This document shows positions 10,609 through 19,499 of a stretch of DNA of 55,696 bases, one piece after another. Origin of the DNA: CAWEEP01 sp963808125 (GTDB lineage: Bacteria; Chloroflexota; Dormibacteria; Aeolococcales; Aeolococcaceae). Below the pieces are notes generated by a model. That model saw only the letters and a list, made by a program, of their open reading frames with translations, made no database searches and was not told the origin of the DNA. Numbering within the stretch: the stretch's first letter is position 1; each line of letters begins with the position of its first letter. Location of the stretch: the NCBI GenBank assembly GCA_963808125.1, contig CAWEEP010000004.1, positions 1 to 55,696 on the forward strand, read 5' to 3'. The translations under genes were made by a program, and so were the position numbers.

Positions 10609-11295
10609 GTGGACCGGCGCCGGGTGCTGCTTCCGGGAGAGACGGTCGTGGTCGCCTGCAGCGGGGGACCGGACTCCGTGACACTGGTCGACGCCCTGGC
10701 ACGCCTGGCGCCGCCCCGCCGGTGGCGCCTGCACGTCGTGCACGTGGACCACGGCCTCCGACCGGGATCGGCCGCCGAGGCCGACCCGGTGGCGGCGCTC
10801 GCCGCCCGGCTCGGCTTGGAATTCACCGCCGTGACCGTCCACGTCGCCGCCGGGCCCTCGCTCCAGGACCAGGCGAGGCGGGCGCGGCATCGGGGTCTCG
10901 CCGAGGTGGCCAACCGGATCGGTGCCACCGCCATCGCCCTGGGTCACACCGCCGACGACCAGGCGGAGACCGTCCTCATGCGCCTCCTCTCCAGCGCCAC
11001 CCCGGGCAGCCTGCGGGCAATGGCGGAGCGCGAGAAGAGGCTGGCCCGGCCACTGCTCCGAGTTTGGCGGCAGGCCACCTTGGAGTACTGCGCAAGCCTC
11101 GGGCTCGCCCCTCTCGACGACCCCGGCAACCGTGATCCACGCTTCCTGCGCAGCCGTGTCCGCCACGACCTACTGCCCGCGCTGGAGGCGGTGTTCCCCG
11201 GTGCGCGCCGGCGCTTGGTGGTGCTGGCGGAGCGGCAGCGCCATCTGCTGGAGGGCGCACCGGCGCGCCCGCCCAGAGAGCATCCCGGAGGGTGA
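10609..11295 (+). CDS. tilS: tRNA(Ile)-lysidine synthase
   Basis: ATP-pyrophosphatase-type enzyme that modifies C34 of tRNA-Ile2(CAU) to lysidine, so that it reads AUA. The PP-loop SGGPDSVTLVDAL lies near residues 22-34. HVVHVDHGLRPGSAAEAD and LGHTADDQAETVLMRLL are typical family blocks, and FLRSRVRHDLLPALE closes the catalytic domain. The protein is about 228 residues and lacks the long C-terminal tRNA-binding region of the E. coli enzyme. Such short TilS forms are known. GTG 10609 is the first in-frame ATG/GTG after the upstream tRNA; a CTG at 10549 would add 20 residues. ftsH follows after 69 nt; the hpt gene often found between them is absent. Confidence 0.88.
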   Translation: MDRRRVLLPGETVVVACSGGPDSVTLVDALARLAPPRRWRLHVVHVDHGLRPGSAAEADPVAALAARLGLEFTAVTVHVAAGPSLQDQARRARHRGLAEVANRIGATAIALGHTADDQAETVLMRLLSSATPGSLRAMAEREKRLARPLLRVWRQATLEYCASLGLAPLDDPGNRDPRFLRSRVRHDLLPALEAVFPGARRRLVVLAERQRHLLEGAPARPPREHPGG

Positions 11296-11364
11296 CCGGC
11301 TCCGACGTGAACCCTTCGATCGCGTCGCAGGTGCTATCCGGACCCCGTGATAGACTGCCAGCAA

Positions 11365-13263
11365 ATGCGCAGTTCGCGGCGCGGCCTCACGTACATGATG
11401 CTTCTGCTGGCTCTGATCGTGGTGGTCGGCATCTTCTACGGCAACTTCCTCGGTCAGACCTCGCATACGGCGACCAGTGGGCAGCTCGCCCAGGCGATCT
11501 CCGAGTACGCCCAGGACCCCAGCGCGGCGACTGCCATCGACGACTTCGGGCTCCTATGCCGCCGTGATCACCGATGGAACCACGGTGACCTGGTACAACA
11601 ATCAGCACACGCTCTTCACCACCTCAGTGGGCTCGAGCCAAGAGGTCACCAGTGAATTCGACCAGGCCGGCTACTACAAGTACAGCAATGTCTCCGACAC
11701 GCTAGGCGACATCTTGGCAAGCCTGCTCCCCACCCTGTTCCTGCTGGCGCTGATGGGATTCTTCCTGTGGTGGTTCCTGCGCCAGACGCAGTCCGGCAAC
11801 AACCAGGCGATGTCGTTCGGCCGCAGCCGGGCACGCCTGCTTGCCGGCGACAAGCCGTCGGTGACCTTCAACGACGTCGCCGGCGTTGAGGAGGCCAAGA
11901 CCGAGCTCGGCGAGATCGTCGAGTTCCTCAAGTACCCGGACAAGTTCACCGCGGTGGGTGCCCGAATCCCCAAGGGTGTGCTCCTCGTCGGCCCGCCCGG
12001 CACCGGCAAGACGCTGCTCTCCAAGGCCGTCGCGGGCGAGGCCGGCGTGCCCTTCTTCAGCATCTCCGGTTCGGAGTTCGTCGAGATGTTCGTCGGTGTC
12101 GGCGCCAGTCGCGTCCGCGATCTCTTCGACCAGGCCAAGAAGAACTCGCCGTGCATCGTTTTCGTCGATGAGATCGACGCGGTGGGTCGCCAGCGCGGCG
12201 CCGGCGTCGGCGGCGGCCACGACGAGCGCGAGCAGACCCTTAACCAGCTGCTCGTCGAGATGGATGGTTTCGAGACCTCGGTGCACGTCATCGTCATCGC
12301 CGCCACCAACCGGCCCGACGTCCTCGACCCGGCGCTGCTGCGGCCCGGACGCTTCGACCGCCACGTCATGCTCGACCGCTCCGACATCCGCGGCCGCCGC
12401 GCCATCCTCGAGGTCCACGCCCGCAACAAGCCGCTGGACCCGAGCGTCGACCTGCAGGTGCTGGCCAAGCAGACCCCGGGCTTCTCCGGCGCCGACCTCG
12501 CCAACCTCATCAACGAGGCAGCCATCCTCACGGCGCGCCAGAACCGCAAGCTGATCGGCATGCCGCAGCTGGAGGAGGCGATCGCGCGCGTCATCGCCGG
12601 TCCAGAGCGCAGCAGCCGGATGATCAGCGAGAAGGAGAAGTCGACGATTGCCTATCACGAGATGGGCCACGCGCTCGTCGGCATGACGCTGGAGCACACC
12701 GATCCCGTCCAGAAGGTCTCCATCGTCAGCCGCGGAATGGCCCTGGGATGGACGCTGTCGCTGCCCACCGAGGACAAGTACCTGGTGAGCAAGGCGGAGC
12801 TGGAGGATCAGCTTGCCCAGATGCTCGGCGGCCGGTGCGCCGAGGACCTCATCCTCGGCGAGGCCAACATCACGACCGGCGCCAGCGACGACATCCGCAA
12901 GGCGACCGACCTGGCGCGGAAGATGGTCACCGAGTGGGGCATGAGCGAGAAGCTCGGCCCGCGCACCTTTGGCGAGCGCCAGGAGATGGTCTTCCTGGGT
13001 CGCGACCTGGGCGAGCAGCGCAACTACTCCGAGGATGTCGCCTCCGAGATCGACCAGGAGGTGCACCACCTGGTCGAATCGGCCTTCCTTCGCGCCAAGG
13101 GCGTGCTCCGCGAGCGAGAGAGGTGCTCCGGGCCCTCGCCGCCCGCCTCACCGAGGTGGAGACGATGGAGGGCGCGGAGATGCACAAGCTCATCGCCGAG
13201 GTCGAGGGCCGGACGGAGGCCGAGGGCCAGGTCGAGGCCGGGACGGTCGCCGTCGGCGGCTGA
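11365..13263 (+). CDS. ftsH: ATP-dependent zinc metalloprotease FtsH, two frameshifts
   Basis: Membrane-anchored AAA+ protease for quality control of membrane and cytosolic proteins. It has an N-terminal transmembrane helix (MMLLLALIVVVGIFYG), an extracytoplasmic domain, and a second helix near 11725 (LLPTLFLLALMGFFLWWFL). The AAA module carries GPPGTGKT near 11995, DEIDAVGRQRG near 12170 and the arginine-finger block RPGRFDR near 12345. The zinc site HEMGH is near 12658. Frame changes near 11552 and 13125 are repaired by single-base edits. No SD precedes ATG 11365. Instead TGATAGACT (an extended -10 with hexamer TAGACT, 11351-11356) ends 8 nt before it, which suggests a leaderless transcript. 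Confidence 0.93.
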
Positions 13264-13500
13264 GCCTCTCGGGCCCGCGCACCGTCTTCCGGGCGTACAC
13301 TCGATCCAGGATCGGTCCCGCGCAGCGGCCGTGGCCCGGGGACGCCCTGAGGCGCCTCGAGGCACGACGATGCGGCCGGCGGGCGGGGCCGTGACCGATG
13401 AGCCCGCTTGGATCCCGGAGGTGACCGAGACGGTGATGACGACCAGCGGCGAGAGGCCGCATGCCACGATCTGTGCCGGCGCCGCGAGCGGAGGCGGGTC

Positions 13501-14295
13501 ATGGCGGTGACCATTCCCGCCCTCATCGAGCGCAAGCGCCGCGGCGAGCGCTTCGCCATGCTCACCGCCTACGACTACACGACGGCGCGCATCCTCGCCG
13601 AGGCGGAGATCCCCGTCATCCTCGTCGGCGACACGCTGGGCATGCTCATGCTCGGCTACCGCACCACCCTGCCGGTGACCATGGCGGAGATGCTCCACCA
13701 TGCGAGGGCCGTCGCCCGCGGCGCCCCAGACCAGCTGCTGGTGGGGGACATGCCCTTCAACGCGTACCACGCCAGTGACGAGCAGGCCATCGGCAATGCC
13801 GCCGACTTCCTCCAGGCGGGGATGCACGCCGTCAAGGTGGAGGGCGGCGGCAGGGTGAGTGGTCTGGTGGAGAAGCTGACCCAGCGAGGCATCCCGGTGA
13901 TGGGGCACCTGGGCCTCACACCACAGTTCGTCAATCTCTTCGGGGGCTTCCGGATCCAGGGCCGCGAGGTGGCAGCGGCGGCCCAGATCGAGAGCGACGC
14001 CCGCTCCCTCGAACGGGCGGGGGCGTTCGCCATCGTCCTGGAGGGGGTGCCACGCTCCCTCGCCGCCAGCGTGACGCGGGCCCTCACCATCCCAACCATC
14101 GGCATCGGCGCGGGTCCCGACTGCGACGGCCAGGTCCTCGTCATCCACGACATGCTGGGCCTCACCCGCGGCCCCGTCCCCAGCTTCGTCAAGACCTTCG
14201 CAACGCTCGGCGACCAGGCGGTGGCGGCGGCCCGCGACTTCGCCGCCGAAGTCACCTCCGGCACGTACCCCGACGATGCCCACAGCTACTCCTGA
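13501..14295 (+). CDS. panB: 3-methyl-2-oxobutanoate hydroxymethyltransferase
   Basis: First committed step of pantothenate synthesis: ketopantoate from alpha-ketoisovalerate and methylene-tetrahydrofolate. The 264-residue protein is intact in one frame. It has AYDYTTARILAEAEIPVILV with the metal-binding VGDTLGMLMLGY following, KVEGGG near residue 120, GHLGLTPQ and TIGIGAGPDCDGQVLV. The start at ATG 13501 is supported by GGAGG about 8 nt upstream. The reading frame overlaps the start of panC by 20 nt. It is the first gene of the pan-nad operon. The 237 nt before it hold no gene I can recognise. Confidence 0.96.
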   Translation: MAVTIPALIERKRRGERFAMLTAYDYTTARILAEAEIPVILVGDTLGMLMLGYRTTLPVTMAEMLHHARAVARGAPDQLLVGDMPFNAYHASDEQAIGNAADFLQAGMHAVKVEGGGRVSGLVEKLTQRGIPVMGHLGLTPQFVNLFGGFRIQGREVAAAAQIESDARSLERAGAFAIVLEGVPRSLAASVTRALTIPTIGIGAGPDCDGQVLVIHDMLGLTRGPVPSFVKTFATLGDQAVAAARDFAAEVTSGTYPDDAHSYS

Positions 14296-15184
14296 CGGGG
14301 CGCGGCCACGAAGCTGGCGACCGCCGCCGACCCGGATCGAGACCCCGGAGCACCTGCGGCGCCAGTGCGAGCGCCGGCGGGCGGCCGGATTCAGTCTCGG
14401 GCTGGTGCCGACCATGGGGGCGCTGCACGCCGGGCACCGCTCGCTGATCGAGCGGGCGCTGGCCGAGAACGACCGCACCGTGGTCAGCATCTTCGTCAAC
14501 CCCATCCAGTTCGGGGCGGGCGAGGACCTGGATCGCTACCCGCGGACCCTGGACGCCGACCTCGACCTCTGCGGCGAGCTGGGCGTCGACCTCGTGTACG
14601 TGCCCAAGGTCCCCGACGTCTACCCCCCGGGGTTCGCGACCAGGATCCGCCTCGTCGGGCCGATCGCCGACACGCTGGAGGGCGCCGACCGCCCCGGCCA
14701 CATCGAGGGCGTCGCAACCATCGTTGCCAAACTCATCGTCACCGCCCGGCCCGACCGTGCCTACTTCGGCCACAAGGCACGCCCAGCAGTGCGCCGTCGT
14801 CCGCCGCCTCGCGGCCGACCTCGACACCGGCTGCGAGATCGTGGTCTGCGCCACGGTCCGCGACCATGACGGCCTCGCCCGAGCAGCCGCAACGGCCGTC
14901 TCGGCCTGGCGCAGCGCCTCCAGGCGCTGGCCATCCCCGCCGCCCTGGCCGCCGCCGACGCCGCCTTCGCCGCCGGCGAACGGGACCCAGAGCAGCTGCG
15001 ACGGGTCATGCGGAGCCGCCTCGGCGAGAGCCAGGACCTCGTCGTGGACTACGCCGAGGTGATCGACGCCGCCACCTTCGAACCGGCCGCGGCGCCATGC
15101 GAACGATTCGAATTTCTCATCGCTGGTAGAATTGGTGATACCCGGCTGATCGACTCGATGAGGCCGGGGAGGATGGCCGGCTAA
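14276..15184 (+). CDS. panC: Pantothenate synthetase, frameshifted
   Basis: ATP-dependent ligation of pantoate and beta-alanine. The ATP-binding motif VPTMGALHAGHRSLIERA lies near residues 43-60, then SIFVNPIQFG, and YPRTLDADLDLCGELGVDLV. The active-site block DRAYFGHKD-QQ is interrupted by a frameshift near 14780. The later SSRNGRLG serine/arginine loop is interrupted near 14880. The last frame ends GRIGDTRLIDSM before the TAA at 15182-15184, which matches the family C terminus. The gene starts within the last codons of panB, as expected for translational coupling. Both frame changes look like indel errors. Confidence 0.88.
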
Positions 15185-15237
15185 TCGTCGCCGGGCGAGT
15201 TCGCCTCCCGACGAGCATGGGATGGAAAGGAGCCAGC

Positions 15238-15594
15238 GTGCAGCGCATCGTCGTCAAGGCCAAGATCCACGGCGCCACGGTGACGCGGTCCGATCTCGAC
15301 TACGAGGGCCCATGCAGCATCGACCGAGAGCTGACGCGCGCTCGCCGACATCCTCCCGGCGAACAGGTCCATGTGCTCAACTGGCGATGGGGAACGTGCC
15401 GTCACCTACGCGATCGAGGGTGACTCCGGCGAGATCGGGCTGAATGGTGCGATGGCACACCTCGCAGGGTCGGGGACCTGGTGATCCTGCTCAGCTACGC
15501 CCAGTATGAGGACGACGAGCTGCGCGGGCACACCCCCCGGATCGTCTTCGTCGACGCCGCCAACCGCCCGCGCACCGAGGCGCTGACCCCCTGA
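15238..15594 (+). CDS. panD: Aspartate 1-decarboxylase PanD, frameshifted, cleavage-site serine replaced
   Basis: Normally makes beta-alanine for pantothenate using a pyruvoyl cofactor generated by self-cleavage between Gly24 and Ser25. Start GTG 15238 follows GGAAAGGAG. Recognisable parts are VVKAKIHGATVT, then LDYEG, LPGEQVHVLN, VTYAIEG, GDLVILLSYAQYED and PRIVFVDAANRP. About three frame changes lie between 15340 and 15470. At the cleavage site the reading is Y-E-G-P-C-S-I-D, where the family has Y-x-G-S-x-x-I-D, so the cofactor-forming Ser is Pro. A single C-to-T change would restore Ser. The Arg usually after KIH is Gly. Either the copy is inactive or these are sequence errors. Confidence 0.8.
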
Positions 15595-15619
15595 TCTCTC
15601 TCCATCTATCCCCATCTAC

Positions 15620-17184
15620 GTGACCCGGCCCCGACGTGGTGGTCGTCGGCAGCGGCATCGCCGGTGCTGGCCGCCGGCCTCACGGCGGCACCGCCTGCCC
15701 GGGTGCTGGTGATCCCCGAGGCCGGGTTTGACGCCGGTTGACATGGTTCGCCCAGGGGGGCATCGCGGCCAGCGTCGGCGACGGAAAACTCCCCGGCCTG
15801 CACTTCCAGCAGACCATCGCCGCTGGGCGCGGCCTCTGCGACGAGGGGCCGTCGCGTCCTCACCGAGGAGGCCCCCGACGGCGTCGCCGACCTTGTCGCC
15901 GGGGTGTACGTGTTCGACCGGCGCGGCGATGCCCTCGACTTGCACCAGGAGGCGGCTCACAGCCGGCCCCGGGTGCTCCACGCTGGCGGTGACGCCACCG
16001 GCGCCGCCATCGAGACGGCGCTCATGGCGAGGCTGCGGGAGACCGGGGCGGAGATCCTCGAAGGCCAGGCTGTGACCCGCCTGACCCTGGACGCCGACGG
16101 CTGGCACCGGCGTCGAGGTCTGCGACCTCGCCACCGGGAACCGAGCGAGAATGGGCGCCGGGTCGGTCATCCTCGCCACCGGCGGTTGCGCCGCCCTCTG
16201 GCGGCGCACCACCAACCCCGATGGGGCTACCGGCGACGGTGTGGCACTGGCCTTCGAGGCGGGTGCCGACGTGGCCGACCTCGAGTTCCTCCAATTCCAC
16301 CCAACCGCGCTGGCGATCGACGGCGCCCCCTCCTTCCTCATCAGTGAGGCGGTGCGGGGCGAGGGCGCGCTGGTCACCGACGCGCAGGGACGGCGGTTCC
16401 TCGCCGACGCCGACCCCGCGGCGAGCTGGCTCCGAGGGACGTCGTCTCCCAGGCGATCTGGGAGGAGATGGAGCGGAGCGGGGCCGCCTCGGTGCTCCTC
16501 GACTGCACGCCGCTGGGCGAGGGCATCGCCGAGCGCTTCCCGACCGTCGTCACCGCCTGCCGCGAGCACGGCGTGGACCCGGCGACCACCCCGATCCCCA
16601 TCGCCCCGGCGGCCCACTACGCCATCGGTGGCGTGGTCACCGACCTGCACGGAGCGACCACCGTGCCCGGCCTCTACGCGTGCGGAGAGGTCGCCCGAAG
16701 CGGCGTCCACGGCGCCAACCGGCTGGCCAGCAACTCCCTGATGGAGGGGCTGGTGTTCGGTCGCCGCGCCGCGCTGGCGGCGGTGTCGCGGGGCGCGAAT
16801 CGCCCGCGCGGCCCGGTCACCGAACTGCCGCCCAGCACCCTCCAGTCCGGGCTCACCGACCTCGCCGCAGAGAACGAGCTCCGCGAGCTGATGTGGGTGG
16901 CCTGCGGCATCAACCGCACCGGGCCGGCCCTGGCGGACGCTGCCGCCGTCATCGAGAGCATGTCGGAGGCCTCGGGCCCCACCCAGACGGTGGCCGGACG
17001 CCGCCGTCATCTGGCGCAGACCACCGCGCGTCTCGTCGTCGAGGCCGCGCTGGCCAGGCAGGAGAGCAGGGGGGCGCACCACCGGGGGGACTTCCCCGAG
17101 ATCAGCGACCGCTGGCACGCGTCGCGCGTCATGCGGTCAGAGACAGGAGTGAATCGTGACCGCGATCTTGCAGCCAACGGCTGA
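15620..17184 (+). CDS. nadB: L-aspartate oxidase, frameshifted in first half
   Basis: FAD enzyme that oxidises L-aspartate to iminoaspartate for quinolinate synthesis. The dinucleotide motif VVVGSGIAG is recovered near 15640. TWFAQGGIAASVGDG follows near 15740, then SVILATGGCAALW near 16165, ATGDGVALAFEAGADVADLE, FLQFHPTAL near 16290 and the substrate-site block LYACGEVARSGVHGANRLAS near 16675. About five frame changes lie between 15630 and 16450; the second half is clean. The GTG start at 15620 is tentative. The 3' end overlaps nadC by 29 nt. nadA, the usual third member, is not in the window. Confidence 0.88.
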
Positions 17185-18022
17185 TCCGCTCGCGCCCGAG
17201 TACCTCGACCCGTTGATCCAGGCCGCCCTGGCCGAGGACATCGGTGACGGTGACGTGACCACGGAGGCCCTCATCCCCGCCGAGATGACCTGCCGGGGAA
17301 AGATCGTCTGCAAGAACGACGGCGTCATCTGCGGCCTCGCCGTGGCCAAGCGCGTCTTCGAGCTGGTCGAGCCGCGGGTCCAGTTCGACGCCAAGACCAA
17401 GGACGGCGAGAAGGTCCAGGAGGACCAGATCGTCGCTCGCCTCTTCGGCCCGGCCCGCGGCATTCTCACCGGCGAGCGGGTGGCGCTCAACTTCCTCCAG
17501 CACCTCTCCGGCATCGCCAGCATGACCGGCCGGTACGTCAAGGCCGTGGACGGAACCAAGGCCAAGATCCTCGATACCAGAAAGACCACGCCGGGCCTGC
17601 GCGCCCTGGAGAAGTATGCGACGCGGGTCGGCGGTGCCATCAACCACCGCCTCGGCCTCTACGACTCGGTGATGATCAAGGACACCCACCTGGCGCTCAT
17701 CGGCGGCATCACCCCCGCCTTGCGGGCCGTCCGCAAGGCCTACCCAGACCGCGACGTCATCGTCGAGGTCGGCTGTGCCCACGACCTGCAACAGGCGCTC
17801 AGCGACAAGGCTCCCCGCATCCTCCTCGACAACTTCTCGCCGGGACAGGTGCGCGACGCCATGGCGACCATCCGCGGCCGCGCTGTGGTCGAAGTGAGTG
17901 GCGGCGTCCAGCCAGGCAACGCCCGCGCCTACGCCCTGGCGGGAGTCGACTTCATCTCGGTGGGGGCTTTGACCCACAGCGCGGTGGCCCTCGATCTCTC
18001 CATGAAGGTCACCCGCTACTGA
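17156..18022 (+). CDS. nadC: Nicotinate-nucleotide pyrophosphorylase (carboxylating)
   Basis: Converts quinolinate and PRPP to nicotinate mononucleotide, the entry point to NAD. The 288-residue protein is intact. ALAEDIGDGDVTTEALIP is at the N terminus, then LNFLQHLSGIASMT, the phosphate/quinolinate site LDTRKTTPGLRALEKYA near residues 138-154, GGAINHRLGLYDSVMIKD and EVSGGV near the C terminus. GTG 17156 lies inside nadB, so the two are probably translationally coupled. A hairpin (18023-18056) begins right after the stop and closes the pan-nad operon. Confidence 0.96.
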   Translation: MTAILQPTADPLAPEYLDPLIQAALAEDIGDGDVTTEALIPAEMTCRGKIVCKNDGVICGLAVAKRVFELVEPRVQFDAKTKDGEKVQEDQIVARLFGPARGILTGERVALNFLQHLSGIASMTGRYVKAVDGTKAKILDTRKTTPGLRALEKYATRVGGAINHRLGLYDSVMIKDTHLALIGGITPALRAVRKAYPDRDVIVEVGCAHDLQQALSDKAPRILLDNFSPGQVRDAMATIRGRAVVEVSGGVQPGNARAYALAGVDFISVGALTHSAVALDLSMKVTRY

Positions 18023-18056
18023 GCCTCCGGTGAGGGGAGCCTGGCTCACCCGAGGC
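18023..18056 (+). terminator. Hairpin after nadC (T-less terminator candidate)
   Basis: GCCTC-c-GGTGAG pairs with CTCACC-c-GAGGC around a 10-nt loop: 11 pairs and one C:C mismatch. It begins one base after the nadC stop codon. No T tract follows, so a Rho-independent role is likely but not certain. Confidence 0.5.
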
Positions 18057-18103
18057 CGGCAACCTCGCTGAAGCCGGGCGGGGCGCTGGTGTCGGACGCC
18101 GAC

Positions 18104-18455
18104 ATGGCCGTCGAGCACGAGATCCGGGGACGCCTCGAGCTGGAAAGGCCGCCCTGGGAGCCATCCTTACCGAGGCGGGCGGGGCGATGCCGTCGCGGCC
18201 ACCGACCCCGCCCAACACCCGCCAGGCCTCATCCGCCTCGGCGTCGACACGCTGCGCAACCAGTTCTTCGACATCGCCGTTTCGGAGGGCATCGTGCAGC
18301 AGCTCAGTGTGCTGTCACTCGAGCAAGTCCTCCTCGGCTATCAGTCACCTCACACTCTGACCTCGGGCAGAACTGAGCAGGGTCCTCGGATCGGGTCGCC
18401 TCCGGTCTGGCCGCGAAGGCAGGCTGCCCTTCCGAGCGTTTGTTTGGGATGGTAG
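18104..18455 (+). CDS. Possible small frame-disrupted gene of unknown function
   Basis: I do not recognise a family. Following frames by eye gives a protein-like sequence: MAVEHEIRGRLELE, then ALGAILTEAGGAM, then LIRLGVDTLRNQFFDIAVSE and GIVQQLSVLSLEQVLLGYQS. The alternation of charged and hydrophobic residues looks like genuine helical protein rather than a GC shadow. Two frame changes (near 18145 and 18190) are needed. The last 35 codons before TAG 18453-18455 look less protein-like, so the true end may be earlier. It could be a short gene hit by the same indels as its neighbours, or the remnant of a longer one. Confidence 0.3.
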
Positions 18456-18509
18456 GGTCATTGGTGGTGAAGACGAGCAGCGGGTACAGACCGGAGATGG
18501 GGCTCGGAC

Positions 18510-19499
18510 TTGCCTAACGACGCTGCGCCCTCCGTTGGGGAGCAGCAGCGGTCCGGTGGCACGTCCCCAGCTTTGGTGGTCAGCCACCTGACGAAGCGCT
18601 TCGGCGACCGCAGCGCGTTCGAAGACGTCTCCTTCGAGGTCGCCCACGGCGAGGTGTTCGGGTTCCTGGGGCCCAATGGAGCCGGGAAGACGACGACGGT
18701 GAGAACCCTGGGGACCCTCATCGCCCCGACGTCCGGGTCTGCGGTGGTTGCGGGAGTACCCCTCTCGGCGGCCACCGGTGCCGAGATACGGCAGCTCATC
18801 TCCATCATGCCGGAGAACCCCGGCCTGTATCTCCGGCTCACCGTCCAGGAGAACCTGGAGCTCTTCGCCGGCCTCTACAGCCTGCCTTCGCCCCGCGCGC
18901 GGATCGCCGCCGCCCTCGAAACCGTCAATCTGGCGCCGCGTGCGCGTGACCTGTGCGGCCGCCTCTCGAAGGGCCTTCGGCAGCGGGTGGGTCTGGCCCG
19001 CGCCCTGTTGAGCGATCCGGTGGTCATGTTCTTGGACGAGCCAACGTCGGGCTTGGACCCCGTCGCGTCGCGGGACGTGCATGATCTCGTCGCCGGCCTG
19101 CGCGATCGCGGGGTCACCGTCTTCCTCACCACGCACCGTTTGGAGGAGGCGGAGCGGCTCTGCGATCGCGTTGCCATTCTCAACACGCGGCTTCTCGCCG
19201 TCGGGCCGCCGGAGCAGCTCCGGATGCAGCTGTTCCGCAGCTCGCTGGTGGTGGAGACGGCCGCGCGTCTGCCCGCCCCGGAGTCCATCTTCACCCCGGA
19301 CATGGGAGTGGACCAGTGGACCCGCGACGGCGACGCGACCTACGTGCTCACTGTTGCCGACCCGAGGATGGCCGCACCGAGGATGACTCGCGCACTTGTG
19401 GCCGCGGGGGCCGACGTGGTGTCGATCGCCGTCTCGCGCCACTCGCTGGAGGACGTCTATCTCGAGCTGGTCGACGCGGATCCGGAGGCGAACCGATGA
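18510..19499 (+). CDS. ABC transporter ATP-binding protein (exporter type)
   Basis: Nucleotide-binding subunit of a type-2 ABC exporter, acting at the membrane with the permease encoded next. Walker A GPNGAGKTTT lies near residues 56-65. The signature is GLRQRVGLARALLS, with Lys before it (LSKGLRQ) instead of the textbook LSGGQ. Walker B VVMFLDEPTSGLDP and the switch His in TTHRLEEAE are present. The C-terminal 100 residues are the domain typical of ABC-2 ATPases, and SLEDVYLELV is a common ending. The start is TTG 18510 with a weak GGAG 14 nt upstream. The stop overlaps the permease start (ATGATG/TGA). The substrate is not predictable. Confidence 0.9.
   Translation: MPNDAAPSVGEQQRSGGTSPALVVSHLTKRFGDRSAFEDVSFEVAHGEVFGFLGPNGAGKTTTVRTLGTLIAPTSGSAVVAGVPLSAATGAEIRQLISIMPENPGLYLRLTVQENLELFAGLYSLPSPRARIAAALETVNLAPRARDLCGRLSKGLRQRVGLARALLSDPVVMFLDEPTSGLDPVASRDVHDLVAGLRDRGVTVFLTTHRLEEAERLCDRVAILNTRLLAVGPPEQLRMQLFRSSLVVETAARLPAPESIFTPDMGVDQWTRDGDATYVLTVADPRMAAPRMTRALVAAGADVVSIAVSRHSLEDVYLELVDADPEANR

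Noticed and set aside
11702..13069. Long minus-strand open frame (455 codons) opposite ftsH
   Set aside because: Same GC-bias shadow: no SD, no domain, and it lies wholly over the conserved FtsH AAA and protease modules.
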